Shown here: positions 1 to 12,014 of the stretch, in pieces
Layout: each line of letters starts with the position of its first letter
Numbering within the stretch: position 1 is the first letter of the stretch
Assembly: GCA_023014335.1 (NCBI GenBank)
Contig: JAECYW010000002.1
Coordinates: 3,844,001 to 3,908,000, forward strand
Length of the DNA: 64,000 bases
Direction of reading: 5' to 3'
Source of the DNA: Galerina marginata
Taxonomy: Eukaryota; Basidiomycota; Agaricomycetes; Agaricales; Galerinaceae
Translations under genes and position numbers: made by a program
The notes under the pieces: model-generated
What the model was told of the DNA's origin: nothing
The model's database searches: none
What the model saw: the letters and a program-made list of their open reading frames with translations, nothing else

Positions 1-656
1 ACAAGTCCAAATTTGATCAGACGGAGTATTTCGAACTCATTTTGGGTGAATCTGTGGGTGATGGTGCAGTTGGTGTTGTCCATCCTGGGGCCCTTTCTGT
101 GACACTGGCGTCTGGTGAGATATTGAGCCATAATTTGATGGTGAAACTTGCCTTCACGGAAGAGCAACAACAAAAGTTACGCGACGAATACAAAATTTAT
201 ACACACTTAGCTTCAGTGAAGACAGAAACGGATGCGATCGTGATAGCCCACGGTTTGTTTATGGACCCAGATTCGGGCACCCTGGCCCTTTTCATGGAGG
301 ACGGTGGCCAAAGCCTCAGAAGTATGGCAGACGATGACCCTACGAGATATGAACGACTGTTACGTGAAGAACGGTACCTCTCTTCTTTTCTTCTCTGCGT
401 CCTAGTTTCTTACTCATCCCCATGTCACAGACAGCCATTCCTGAGAGCATTAAAATGCCTTCACGATGCAGGCGTTCGCCATCGCGACATTCGGCCGGAA
501 AACATTCTAGTTAATGACCTGGGCAAGGTCTCTATCATAGATTTCGATCGCGCAGTCGTGGAAATTTTAGATTATGTGACCCCAGAATTCAAGACGGAAG
601 TGGGTCGCCTGGAAGCTCTTCTTGAGGGCGAGGACGTTGATGGGTGGGGTTCGTGA
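1..656 (+). CDS. Kinase-like domain protein, 5' end outside window
   Basis: The frame is open from the left edge, so the N-terminus is missing. Kinase landmarks appear in order: a glycine-rich loop (LGESVGDGAVG, near nt 36-70), a candidate Val-Lys lysine (MVKLAF), a hinge-like MEDGGQSL, the catalytic loop HRDIRPENILVND (about nt 478-517) and DFD where DFG is usual. A 57-nt intron at 374-430 (GT...CAG) is a multiple of three and lacks a stop, so the raw frame runs through it. Splicing removes a Ser/Cys/Leu-rich stretch and joins EER to QPFLRALKCLHDAGV. This resembles the kinase-like (FunK1-type) proteins expanded in mushrooms. Catalytic residues look mostly intact, but the DFD variant makes activity uncertain. 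The neighbouring gene looks like a diverged relative. Confidence 0.75.
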   Translation, partial: KSKFDQTEYFELILGESVGDGAVGVVHPGALSVTLASGEILSHNLMVKLAFTEEQQQKLRDEYKIYTHLASVKTETDAIVIAHGLFMDPDSGTLALFMEDGGQSLRSMADDDPTRYERLLREERYLSSFLLCVLVSYSSPCHRQPFLRALKCLHDAGVRHRDIRPENILVNDLGKVSIIDFDRAVVEILDYVTPEFKTEVGRLEALLEGEDVDGWGS

Positions 657-1297
657 CAGCTTCTACTCTTGGTGCTTGGTACAACCGATTCGGCCTTGGT
701 ATCACATCCCTAACGCTTCTAATTATAAGTCACTGTATCCCGTGGGTGTAACGCAAAGCCAAGGGCAGTGAGAAAAATTCTCTGACTACTTCATCCTATA
801 CAGTCATTGGCGTTGTGGGTTTTCGATTCTGTCCACTATACATTACAATTGTCAATTGTTTCATAACTGCAATACAATAGGTTGCTGAAGGACCCTTGTT
901 TCCAAAAAGTAAAGTACCAACTAGTGAATCCACGAACTTCAAGAAGCCAGTATTGAGTTAAGCTTACACAAGGATGGCCTAACTGGACTACAACGACGTT
1001 GTCAAAATGCGCGGTATATATTCTATTGTAAACTATCCCTCGAATCAATCGATGAGCGCTGACGCAAATTTAGAACAAATAAACCTTACGACCAACGACA
1101 AACATCTGTCAGACGTGACATCAAGCTATTGTTAATAGTTGCGGTCAGTATCGCCTTCTTGACTTTAACGTGGAGGTGGTTTCTACCTAATAGGCGCCAA
1201 AGATCAACCCAGGAGTGTATAAAGAGTTGGTTTGAGACGACAATGGAGGGCATAATTGACTGCCTGTTCCTCCTTATCTTAACTCGGGTCTCGTCCC
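657..1297. other. Intergenic, no supported gene
   Basis: Only short unsupported frames are present. It holds the 3' flank of the kinase-like gene and the promoter and 5' leader of the next gene. An upstream ATG at 1243 opens a 50-codon frame that overlaps the chosen start at 1298 in another frame. Confidence 0.6.
1218..1223 (+). promoter_or_regulatory. TATA box of the pseudokinase-like gene
   Basis: TATAAA lies 80 nt upstream of the ATG at 1298. It sits in a 19-nt stretch (1216-1234) that recurs exactly at 52566-52584 around a pheromone-gene TATA box. Confidence 0.5.
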
Positions 1298-3807
1298 ATG
1301 TCTTCACCAACACCAAAGAAACCAAAGCAAAATCCTGCCGATTCCGTACCTCAGATTCAATCCCGTCGACGACGACAAAAGCAGCCGCCGGCTGATTTAC
1401 CTGCGCATGCACAGAGCAATGTCATAAGTCAATCAAGTTCGGAGACCGGAACTCAGCCTGTTCTCGAAACATTTGAGGAGCTTTTCAGGTGGAAACCTCA
1501 AAAGATTCATCCTTCCTCCCGTCATTCCCCGTCGAGGTCGACCCGACCACCCAAGTATTTTGACATGCACCTGGACAAATCTCTTCGGCTGAAGCAGGTC
1601 GTAATTGTGAAGGACCTACCCGCAATCTTGGCTCTCGAGTGCGACAAACACATGGCCACTATGCGTACTTCCATGGAAAGCGTACTGGCCGAAAAAATTC
1701 CCGCCATGCCTCGTCGCGATATCTTTCCTGATATCAGGACAGAAGCTCAACTGGCTCGCTGGTACACTGAAGCGCGTATTTCGGTTTTGACTGCTGCAGC
1801 TTCGGGTCTACTTTTTCAAAAATACTGGAGTTCACCTTTTTCTGTGACTATATCGTCAGAAGACACTCGGGTTAACCAGGACAAAGCAGAAGCGGATGCA
1901 TTCCTGCAACTTGATATACAAAAGTGTGCTGATCTCTCGACGCCAGATAATTTCCGTGACAAATCTGACCTGATTCAAAAATACTGCTTCAACCAATTGG
2001 TGGTATGGGAATACAAAAGCCTCGTCGCTGGACCCAAAATCATGAAGAAATTCTCCGAAATGGATAGCGGAACCTTTCCTTGGATTGCCTGCGAAGAAAG
2101 GCGCCCGCTTGCTCCTACCAACCCTTCGTCGCATTGTGGACACGAAGCCGCCAAACATAGGCGGAAAGATGGTAGCTTAAAGGTCACTGGCAGACGGACA
2201 GGACCCGATGCACAAAATCAGTCGATCCTGACAAGCGCGCTTAAATCAGAGTCGGCAAATGCTTGTGGCCCGAATTTGTCTGCCTCCGGCGAGAAGAGGA
2301 AAATCGAAGTGTTTTCTGGCGACCAACTAACTTGGACGACCCCTGCAGAGTTTATCCAAGCTCATTGTCACTCTATGTCACCTATAGCAGAGAATGCCAC
2401 GTCAGGAGATGGTGTTCAATTAGACCATATATTCGTTCTTCAGCAGGTGAGAAATCAAAATATGTATTCAATCGATTCACCAGCCGTTTGGTTGCTGACA
2501 TGACATCCCGTTATCAGGCTTGGACCGAAGCTGTTTTAAACGACACGACCTTCGTGATCATAAGTTCGGGAAACCAGGAAGTTATCGGAATTCGCCACCG
2601 GGAAACGCAGACCTTGTTCATGTCGCAGTCCATGTCCATTTGCGAAATGAAAGAAAGCTACGCCAAGATTTTTATTTCTCTTGTCATTGCTGCACTTGAA
2701 GACGCAGCGGACCGTGCGGCGCAACTCGAGGCGATATCTTTAAACCCCAGCCTGGAAGCCCCATTTCGCTACACATCATTATCCTTCGACAGCAAAGTCA
2801 TAGACGACCCAGTCATCCCGAGCAAAGGAAAAGAGAAGATTGATGTCCCAGGGGACAAAAACCTACTCAAGAGCCCATCGAAGCTGGTTAGTTACAGTAT
2901 TTTTTACTCGGAATGCCAACGCTAACAAAGCCAATGGGTTTTATTTTTTATAGGTGGCAAAGGCATTCGAACAATCCCGGTTAGCAACTCTTCGGATTCA
3001 TAGGAAGAAAGATCGTCTTGCAATTCAAGCACCTCATGACCAAAACGGAAACACGTGGTATTTCTCTCGAGTCTACTTCAACGCGGCCTTGAATACAGTT
3101 GAACCCATTGCTTCTACTAAGGCGGTTATGAGGGCAGCTACGAAGGCACATCCCAGTGATTTGGACTTCTTTCTCGACGTGGAGGTCCAGGGTAGCTTGT
3201 TGAACACGAGATTCCGCCCCGTATATTTAGGACAAATAAAATCGGATGGGTCGGTGACATACTACGACGAATGTCTCTTGATCAAAGCTGCAAGCCAGGG
3301 AAGACAAAGGGAAGATTTGGAATCCGAATTCATTAACTATTGCAGAACATCCAACTTGAACCAACGTGGACTGCCATTGGCCAACATTTTCGGACTTTTC
3401 ACATGCCGGACGGTGGAAAAAGGCGACGTTTGTTCTATCCTTCTTATGTCAAATGGTGGAAGGTCTCTCGCTGAAGACGTTACGAGAGGAAAGGCTCTAA
3501 CAGCTTCTGCAACCCGGTAAGCCTTTTCGGCATAACACTTACACTACCGCTAGAGTCTGATTGATTGATTAGGGATGCTTGTCTAACTGCGCTGACCGCT
3601 CTTCACGCTGCGGGATTCGCCCACCGCAATATAGATAACGAGCACATTCTGATGCAAGGGAAAACTGTCACATTTATCAGCGTATCAAAAGGCGTATTCG
3701 ATGCAAGCGACAACGACAAGGAGGAAGACAAAACAGAGCTGCTCAACAGTCTCACCCCTATTCGTGAAAGTCTGAGTCCTTCACTTACAATGGCAGCCTA
3801 TGAATGA
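1298..3807 (+). CDS. Kinase-like protein, probable pseudokinase
   Basis: Four exons are supported by splice signals and frame: 1298-2446, 2518-2886, 2954-3516 and 3573-3807, giving about 771 aa. The first intron has CTGAC 20 nt before its CAG; the second has CTAAC. The N-terminal ~60 residues are basic and low-complexity (PKKPKQ, RRRRQK), possibly a nuclear localisation signal. The middle resembles the region preceding the kinase core in fungal FunK1-like proteins. The C-terminus carries LMSNGGRSL, comparable to MEDGGQSL in the gene to its left, and a degenerate catalytic loop HRNIDNEHILM, with Asn for the catalytic Asp. No DFG is seen; the corresponding stretch reads TVTFISVSKG. Family membership is inferred from these shared blocks, and catalysis is unlikely. 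Confidence 0.7.
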
Positions 3808-4144
3808 ATTGACTTGCTTGAATCGTTTCCGTCGGACCATGGATTGTTTATTATATTTATTATCGATGTACTGTAAATAAGTACAGAGAACTTCGCCTTC
3901 CTTTAGTGTTGCAATAAGTGAACAGGGCATATGTTCGACAACGTCCCACTCTGCTTGCCAATATATCCACATCTGATCAGCATGGCGACTTTCTAAAATT
4001 GGTAAAAACTTCCCAAAAGGGCAAGCCATTATCCTTGGCACTGTTGCACGGAAACGATTTTGAAAGAAAACATATAGCTATCATTATTTCAAGACAGAAA
4101 TCTTATCCGCCCATCTGATGAGGAGGAAAAGGGGTACAATACCG
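3808..4144. other. Intergenic between convergent genes
   Basis: This stretch separates two convergent 3' ends. It is AT-rich with no supportable reading frame, and is presumably 3' UTR and polyadenylation sequence for both genes. Confidence 0.5.
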
Positions 4145-5466
4145 TCAAATCAAAACGTCGGTGAACACAGGCCGATGATCACTCGCAAGAAGTCCATCGT
4201 CCGATAGGTTAGCCCCAACGCTCTGACCCAGCGCCTCCCTAACATCATCAAAAGAAACTCAGTTCAGTTCACAGCGCCATCACATCATCACATCATCCCA
4301 AAAACCAAAAAAAAAACACCCACCATCCTCTATTGCTCCCGCCGAACACAAAATCAATCCTCGACCAGCTCGAGGTATGGTTCGGCGCCGTAAACCCAGT
4401 AAACGTCGCATAGGTCGCAGATACACCCCGCCGCGGCGCCTCGCCGCGCAGGTCGAGCATCCTGAACCCGGGGAGCTGGTCGGGTTCGACTGCGTACTTT
4501 GCAGCGAAGGCGGGGTCGATCCGCACGGGAGGCGCAGCGCCTGTGATGATGTCATAAGCGCCAGAGTCTTTTCCGCTTGAAGGGCTGTGGGGTTCATAGT
4601 GTAAGTATCTGTATCTGCGCACGAGGGTGGGGGCGGGACTGGGTTTTTGGAGTTACCTGTTGAAATCCCCGGTGATGAAAACGGGGGAGTTGGTCTTCAC
4701 GGCTTCGTACCGAGCTCTGGCGAGCAGCATCGATGCGCCGAGCTTCCGCTGCGCATCGGACCAGTCGTCCAGGTGTGTGTTCAGGATCGTGAACTGCTTC
4801 TTTTCCGCTGTCAATTGCAGGCTGAAGTGTGCTGCGGTGCAGATGCGAAACGAGCTGGCACCTGGAAACTTGGACGGCGCGAACGGGGTGTTTCTGTGAC
4901 CGGGTTTTGGGTTAGGAAGGTGTGCTGGGCGAGGGTTGGCTTACGATAACCAGAAGGAATCGTGTGAGATTAGGTTTATTTCGCTCCTGAGAAGATGAGA
5001 TCAGGTTCAGGATGTGGACAGGGAGGTAGTGGGTACTTTTTGAAAAATATGGGACAGAATTCGCCAGCCTTGACTCCATCGTCGCGGGCTACTCCAACCT
5101 ATGTGGTCCAAATTTAGTTGATCAGCAATTGTCGTCAGAGCAAGTGCGTACCCAAGACCAGTCCGAGCCAAACAGCTCCGCCAAGTCATTGACTTGTCTG
5201 ACCAGAGCTTCCTGAAAGCCTTGATTACACATCAGCAGCCCACCTCGGACCAGACGAAGCGTCGGCCACCCACCTGCCACAGCGATCCCTTCACCAAGCA
5301 GCTGTTGAGCCACCAAGATACGCCGCTTGCTCCATGGCTGCTCCTTCCCACTGAACGCGAGGAAGCGAGGCTGCTGAAGCGGGTCTTCAAGGGAGTTGAG
5401 GGATTTTTGAACAGAGATATTGTCTGGCTGCGAGTCGTAGCGCAGGTTGTATGTTACGATCCGCAT
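4145..5466 (-). CDS. Endonuclease/exonuclease/phosphatase family protein
   Basis: Six exons were assembled on the minus strand: 5466-5152, 5098-5037, 4986-4945, 4893-4657, 4608-4324 and 4238-4145, giving about 344 aa. The fifth exon could begin six nt earlier, because two in-frame CAG acceptors are present. Motifs of the Mg-dependent EEP fold run in order: MRIVTYNLRYD at the start, VGVARDDGVKAGEFCPIFF, SEINLISHDSFWLS, TILNTHLDDWSDAQR, the metal-binding loop ITGDFN, and SDHRPVF near the C-terminus. These cover the Asn, Glu, Asp and His positions expected of an active member. Family substrates range from nucleic acids to phosphoinositides and the sequence does not decide which. No signal peptide is evident, so a cytosolic or nuclear location is likely. 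It diverges from the nucleoporin gene across a 582-nt shared upstream region. Confidence 0.9.
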
Positions 5467-6048
5467 CGTTGTAGGTCAGAAGTAATCGGAAGAAAGGGGC
5501 GAGACGATTAGGTAAGCACTGTAATTAGGGATCTCTGCAACGTCCATCCGATTCCAACTTACAATTTACACCACCCTCAAGGACTAAGAGACGCAACCGT
5601 CAACGTCTTTGCAATCTCGGTGTCCGCACTCCCAACACTGTACAAAAGCTAGGCGTCGAGCGCTAGTGTGTGGACTCGGTGTGATTGACAGGGAAGAGGA
5701 AGAAGACAGGCTATTTAGCTTGGACGAGGCCGGTGGTTTCATCCGCCGCGGATGAGGAGCGTAATTATGTGCAAGTGCTGTTTGAGTTTGTCAAACTGGC
5801 TTTGAGCTGGAAGGATATAGTTGCGTCCTGCAGAGGGTCATATATCATAACCGGTCATATGTAGTGGGAAGTAAGTACGTGTTTGAACATAGGTCAGGTC
5901 TGGTGGACAGTTTCGAAGCCTGGGGAAGACGAGAGCCAAGAAAGAATATCCGAACACCAAGCGGAATAGAACCGAGCAAGGGACCAAACAACGCGAAATT
6001 GTGAACCAAACAAAGCTTGTTTCTTGAAAGTTGAAACCACACTGCACG
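5467..6048. other. Divergent promoter region
   Basis: This is shared 5' flank of the EEP enzyme (minus) and the nucleoporin gene (plus). No clear TATA box or coding frame is seen; the opposing ORFs near 5838-6302 have no recognisable content. Confidence 0.5.
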
Positions 6049-9000
6049 ATGTCTGCGGACCTGTCTGCGCTGCTGAGCTCGTCGAAGAATCTAACGTCGC
6101 ACTTATCGCGGCCCGACCTCCCCTCCGTCAATCTCTCGCTCGACCAAATCGAAGCACTCTCCCGACGCCTCGTGTCGCGCCAACCAGGCACATCCGTCGA
6201 TGCAGATCGCGCGTACGTCTCCCCCCCCCTTCTCATATCCCTACTAACCCACTCACCCGCCCAACAGCAACTACCTCCTCGCCCAAGCACACGTCGACGC
6301 ATCCGCCCTCTCCTCCTCCATCGCCCACCTCAACACCAGCACCACCTTCTCTCCCCTCCAGCCCCTCCAAGACACCGACGTCGCAGGGTACCTCCGCATC
6401 GCGCATGAGCAGAACCTCATTTCGACCATCGAAGAAGGCAGGAAGGACACCCAGGAGGAGTTTTACCGCGTGCTAGAGGAGAGGGCGCAGAAGGACTGGG
6501 AGGCGAAGAAGAAGCGCGTGTTTGAGGAGCTTGGGGGACGGGTGGCCAGTGCTGGTGCGGGTAATGTGGATCTCAGAGCCAGTGCCCTCGGGAAGAGTGC
6601 GTTGGGGGTACGTGCTCTGTTCATTTGTTTTCTTGCATGCTAACAAAGGTCTATAGGCGCCTACAGCAAGCCCGAGCCTGTCTCTCCAAATGCAAACTAA
6701 AATGATGGCCTACGACCGCGTCATCACAGACCTCAACAGCGCCCGCCTCCAAGGCACATCCTACCCCATCGTCCACGCACTCATCAACGCCTCCCTCGCC
6801 GTCGCATCAGACGTAAGTCGCCCCCCTCCATCTTCCTCTCCCACTAACCCTCCCCCATCCCAGCCCCGCTCAATCCAAACCACCCAAAACTTCCACGTCC
6901 TCTCCAAAATAACAGCCGAACCCCCCGCCCTCCCTCCCATAACCCACGCAGGCGCACACATCCTCAACGCCCCGCTCTTCGAACGCAAATTCGCGAGAGC
7001 ATACCTCGACGCCTCTTCTCCTGCCTCCTCTCCCGCCGCCTCGTCCCCCGCGGCTGTGGCTCTGCGGAGGCAGATAGCGAAAGGCGCGCGGGAGGCGCTG
7101 GAGGAGCAGTATTTTGATATTCTCGAGCGGACGGTACAGGCCCGCCCCGCGGAAGCGAGGTTAGGTGGAGACCCGAGCGTCGCGAATCGCGTGCGGGCGT
7201 TTTTGGCGGTGCGGTATTACCGGAATGGGGAGTGGGAGGAACGTATTGAGGTGTGTGCTTCTGTGCCTTTGTGGTTTTTTAACGTTTATGTTGACAATTT
7301 TGGTGTATAGCTCTTAGCGGGCCAACCACTGTGGGCCAAGCTCTTCTACCTCGTCCGCACAGGCCACGTCCAAGAGGCGCTCGCGGAGGCGACGAGCTTT
7401 CAGCAAGCCATCGAGAGCCGCGAGGCGAGCTTCGTCACGCACTTCCGCACCTGGATCGAGTCGCCTGATAGGAAGTGCGTGCCGTCCCGTTCCTTTCCAT
7501 ATCACTTCCTTATGTCTACATTCATACACTAACCCCCCCTCTCCCAACAGACTCCCCAAAGCCCACCGAGACCACCTCCAAGCGGTATACAACGCACACA
7601 TGCTGCACTCCGCCACCGCCGACCCGTTCAAGCTCGCTTTGTACAAGCTCATGGGCCGTCTTGAGCCGGGGAGGAGGAGCGTACCTCTCGTGACGACGAC
7701 GACGGAGGATTGGCTTTGGTTTCAGTTTGCTATGGTGCGTTTCTATTTTTCTGTGGTGTTTTGGGAGACCTATTTGGGGATCTTGAGTCACCTTGCGCCT
7801 GCCTCTCCTTTGTTTTCCATTTGTCACCTTTTTCCTGCTTGCCTTTTCCTTTCTTTTCTCTTGCCTCTCCTTCTCCTCTCCTCTTCTCCAACTGACCAAT
7901 CCCGCCCCACACAGGTCGACGAAGACGAAGACGGCGGCCTCCGCGCGCTCGCAGACGTCCTCCTCGGATACGGCGAGCGCCACTTTGACGGCCCGCCCAA
8001 CCAGCCCGGGTCGCGAAAGGGTGTGTGGGCAGGCGTGCTCCTCATGTGCGGGCAGTTCGAGAGGGTGGGTGCTTATTCGTATTCGTATTCGTATTCTATT
8101 ATCAGTCTGTTCACATTTTGATTTTCAAATTTTACGGTAGGCCGTCGCTGCGCTGTGGGAGTATCAAGAGACGGAGGTCGAGGCTGTCCACCTCGCTATT
8201 GCGCTCGCGTACCACGGTTTACTACGCGTCTCGTCGCGCGCTGAGACGTCCGACGTTACTCCTCGTAAGTCCCATCCGCCATCCTCACCACAATAATTAA
8301 CCAACCCCTCTCCTCCCTCTTATAGTATCCCTCCCCCCAAGCGGTCCGCCAGCACTGAGCCTACCGACCCTCGTCTGGCGATACGTCCGCCAGTTCGTCA
8401 AGATGGACGCCAAGGAGGCGCTGCAGTACATCTACTGCATCACTTTGTCTGCTGATCAGGGGAATGGAGTGGGCAAGGAGCAGGTCCGTGGCTGGTTTTC
8501 TTTTTTTCTTCTTGATTGTCGGAGAAGAGGCTGACGAGTGAAAACCTACTAGGTCGAAACGACGTGGGAGCTCGTGAGGCGGGTCATCGTGATGGCGGAC
8601 GGCGGGCCGGCGTGGGAAGAGTTGGTGGGCGGGATCAGGAACGAGGGCGGGCGATTCGTGAGTTCCCATTCCGTTCCTCTATCCCCAGCTAAGCGCACCG
8701 ACTGACCCACCCCACAGCCCGGCGTCCTCGAACAAGCCCTCCCCCTCCTGCACCTCTCCTCCCTCCCGCAATACCACACCCACATCCTCCTCCTCGCCGC
8801 ACACCACGCACAAGAAAACTCGCGCACCGCCGAAGCCATCAAGCTCTACAACCTCGCCGAGGACTACACCACCGTCGTCTCGTGCCTCGCCACCGCGCTC
8901 GGGAACACCGTCGCGCTGGTGAGCCTGGATGAGAAGGGGCGGGCGGTGGAGCGGACGGCGGGGGAGATTTTGAGGCATTATGAGCGCGCGAATCGGGCGG

Positions 9001-9540
9001 TGGGGAGGGAGAGGGAGGCAGTTGTGAGGTTGTTGAGGATTAGGGAGGCGAGGGAGGAGAGGGGGAGGGGGAGGGATGAGGTTGCGCTTGATGTGAGTCT
9101 TTTTCGGGCCGTTTTTTTTTTTTTGGTTGATGGGATTAATGATTTCTGTTGACAGATTATGGAGTCCACTGACTTGATCCCGCTCTCGGGCGACATAGCC
9201 AAAATCACGCGGCGCGCAGAGGAGTTCCGCGATCTCCACGAGGCACTGCAGAAGAACCTCCAGACCTACCTCACGCTCACCATGGACGCGCTCGCGGGCG
9301 TGCACCAGAGGGTCAAAGCGGCCGCTGTGCCAGATGCGACGAAGCAGATGGTCAGTTTTGTTTCCCTTTAACTGAATAACTGAATAAGCTACTAATGAAT
9401 GAACCCTTGTAATGTAGACCCTAGCGAGTATACGGAAAAAATCGCGCTCGCTGATGGTGTTTGCGGGCATACTGAAGTACCGCATGTCGCCGGATGTGTA
9501 TTCGTATTTGGCACGGCTGGACGTGGAGATCGCGCTTTAA
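6049..9540 (+). CDS. NIC96: Nucleoporin Nic96/Nup93
   Basis: Thirteen exons join in frame to about 874 aa: 6049-6212, 6268-6607, 6657-6812, 6864-7250, 7311-7474, 7551-7734, 7915-8064, 8141-8264, 8326-8483, 8553-8657, 8718-9092, 9156-9350 and 9418-9540. Yeast Nic96 is close in size. The helical scaffold is recognisable throughout: the N-terminal third has QMQTKMMAYDRVITDLN, the middle has PLWAKLFYLVRTGHVQEAL and WRYVRQFVKMDAKEALQYI, and the C-terminus ends with LMVFAGILKYRMSPDVYSYL. In the family this protein forms part of the inner ring of the nuclear pore and its N-terminus binds the Nsp1/Nup62 channel complex. Several exons are very GC-rich, which creates long antisense frames that should be ignored. 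Intron 7 contains a short microsatellite. Confidence 0.93.
8075..8096 (+). repeat. Hexanucleotide microsatellite in an intron
   Basis: ATTCGT is repeated 3.7 times inside the seventh intron of the NIC96 homologue. Confidence 0.9.
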
Positions 9541-10448
9541 GTTTGATCGTGAAGGTGGGGTTGGTTTTACTAGTACTAGTAGGTTAACTGGGTTGGAGAC
9601 TTGGAGTGTGCTTTCGATTTCGACGTTATTGTGTTTAGCTTTTACCTCAAAAAATGCCTCGATGTATTATGCTTTTGGGCTTCATGCAAATGTACTGTTG
9701 AATCTGTCCACAAGTTCTTTTCGTATAAACAACGGCTTCCATTACTTTTCCGAGCTCTATGCACATCAATGCAAATAGTCAAGGACCTCTTGACGCTGAC
9801 GGTACAAGCACCTGGAAGCGCCCCGGACTTGAATGTTCTCCGCCTTTTTAACCCCTTGGCACTGGCAAGACGAAATCAGATATCAAGGAAAAGGTGAAAG
9901 ATTGTCGTTAAAGTTAACGTTGAAATACCTGGCACGCGTATAGTGGGCCCTGCTCAGCTGTTAGTGTCAATAAGCCCAGAAGGGTCCTGGTCGATCACGA
10001 TCATGGACGAATGGGAATATCAAATTACATCCGCCCTGTGTTGTATCGCCTACCAAAAATGGCAACCGCGCCACTCTTTAGGCTTCTTCACTAGCCGGCT
10101 GATAAAGCACCCGTTAACTAATTATAACCTCGCATCCTCTCGCGTCCGCATCAGCGGACCCAGACTCAGAAGCCCTATCATGACCGTTTGACATCTCTTG
10201 ATGGACAACTAAAACACAGCTCGTGCTCCATTTGTGGTAGGGAGGTGGAGAAGGACCATTTACTCGTATTTACTTGTGCTTCCTGTCAATGGAGCTGTAG
10301 TTTGACAGCCCAAGCGGACCAATCCTGGACACTACCCTACTCTGGTCCCCGATGTGCGAGGGGAATGTCGTGTTCGTACAATGCAGGACTAGCAAGAGCG
10401 TATAAAGCTTTCGCTTAGGGTTTCGGAATACGCTTTGCATCCACCACT
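9541..10448. other. Intergenic, no supported gene
   Basis: It holds the 3' flank of the nucleoporin gene and the promoter of the next gene. A 76-codon frame at 10188-10418 has two CxxC pairs but no splice support or homology I can recognise. Confidence 0.5.
10401..10406 (+). promoter_or_regulatory. TATA box of the DUF6534-type gene
   Basis: TATAAA (in GTATAAAGC) lies 48 nt before the ATG at 10449. Confidence 0.6.
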
Positions 10449-12014
10449 ATGTCTTCGGCGCTACCCCCTATCCCTGCAGACATCGGAAGAACGTACGTCC
10501 TCCTTTACTTCCTCGTTTTGGAGGAATAGTCTCTAATCTCCCGTATTTCTCGCAGGGCTGGTCCTTTAGTAAGCTTCCATCAGATCTTTCTTAGAACTCC
10601 AGGCTCATAATTTATAGCTTATAGGCTATCTTTTGAATTGGGGTCTTCTCGGGATCCTTTCCACCCAAGTTTGTACGTCGACACAAACTGCCATCACTCT
10701 CGTCTCTTCCTGATTCTTGATCCTTTGCGCTCTCCAGATTTCTACTACCTCGCCTTCCCCAAAGACTTGACCCAGAGCAAAACACTCGTCTATGGCGTCT
10801 ACCTGTTCGAGATTGTCCAGACCCTCATGCTCACTCAGACCTGTTTCGCCACCTTCGCTACGGGCTTTGGCAACCTCAACGCCATAAATAACATTGGTGT
10901 CATCTGGTTCGCGGTCCCCATCATGAGTTCCCTGGGTATGTGGTTATAATTAGTTTTTACACCATTTTAGATCTCACACTGTGGATCCTTCTTCTTGATG
11001 GTAGTGGCATTCGTGGTACAAACATTCTACGCATACCGCATCGGCCTGTTGTCCCGGTCTATCGTGGTCCCGATAGTGATTATACTCGTGTGTTTTTTCA
11101 AAAAACACTCACATGGCGCTAACATCGCTGATAACATGTTTTATTTCCTATAGCTCGGATGCATCCAACTAGGAGGCGGTCTTGCCACAGGATACTTCGG
11201 CGCCAAGGCCATTCGATTCACCGATTTTCTGGGGGAGAGAACCTTTATCACCACTGCAGTAAGGCGCTTAAGTTTTAGACACATTCACTCAATTCCTAAT
11301 GATCCACCCCCCACTCCGCATCTAGTTCTGGAATGGAGGAGGTGCACTGTGTGACGTCGTTATTGCCGCTTCCATGACATACTATGTGGGTGTCTCAATC
11401 ATGTAACATCAAAGGACTTCAGGCTAACTTTTCTACAGTTGTCAAGGAGCAAAACAGACTGGAAGCCTACACAAAATATTGTGCAAAAACTTATACGAGT
11501 GGTCATTGAGACAGGTACTCTCACAGGTACTGCTAATAATTAATACTGTTCCATCTGATTGTCAACACGCTGATTATTCACGTTGATTCTTAAAGCCTCG
11601 ATCGCGATCGTCAACTTGGTGCTCTCCGTACTTCCAGGAAGCCCGACCTATTTCCAGACCACATCATCAATGTTGGGCAAGGTGTACTCCAATACCATGA
11701 TGGTGGTGTTTAACAGCCGTGCAAACGTCGGAAATAGAGAAGACAAGACTGCAGAGACCTATGCGACCCAGTCGGTCGCGCCTAGACCTGGACTTACTCA
11801 GAGAGTCGTCCGAGTCCCAGGTACGCCTAAGGCTACCTCGAGAGAAGACGGCTGGAGTCTCCCTATGGAAACATTTATTCAACAACGAGTATGTTCCATT
11901 CTTTATCAGAGCTTGCAAACACTAACCTAATGCCTTCCAACTGTACAGCCGAATAGCCCTCTGGAATACGTTCAAGCTTGGGACGTTAAAAGGTCTCCAG
12001 ACCGTGCGGTCTAG
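10449..12014 (+). CDS. DUF6534-type multispan membrane protein
   Basis: Ten exons join in frame to about 334 aa: 10449-10492, 10556-10568, 10618-10672, 10738-10935, 11005-11087, 11154-11258, 11326-11385, 11439-11526, 11596-11888 and 11949-12014. The second exon is only 13 nt. The product has about seven hydrophobic segments. Family-typical blocks are GPLLIGYLLNWGLLGILSTQV, the tract YYLAFPKDL, FAVPIMSSLVAFVVQTFYAYR, FWNGGGALCDVVIAASMTYYL and LTASIAIVNLVLSVLP. The C-terminal tail is hydrophilic and Arg/Ser/Thr-rich, presumably cytosolic. DUF6534 proteins are expanded in Agaricomycetes and lack a known function. The short N-terminus before the first membrane segment matches the family. Confidence 0.85.

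Noticed and set aside
8679..9485. A 268-codon antisense frame
   Set aside because: It lies opposite well-supported exons of the Nic96 homologue in GC-rich sequence and has Pro/Arg-rich composition typical of a shadow frame.
10188..10418. Frame with CxxC...CxxC, zinc-finger-like
   Set aside because: The Cys spacing matches no finger I can name, no intron or neighbouring exon supports it, and the TATA box of the next gene lies inside it.
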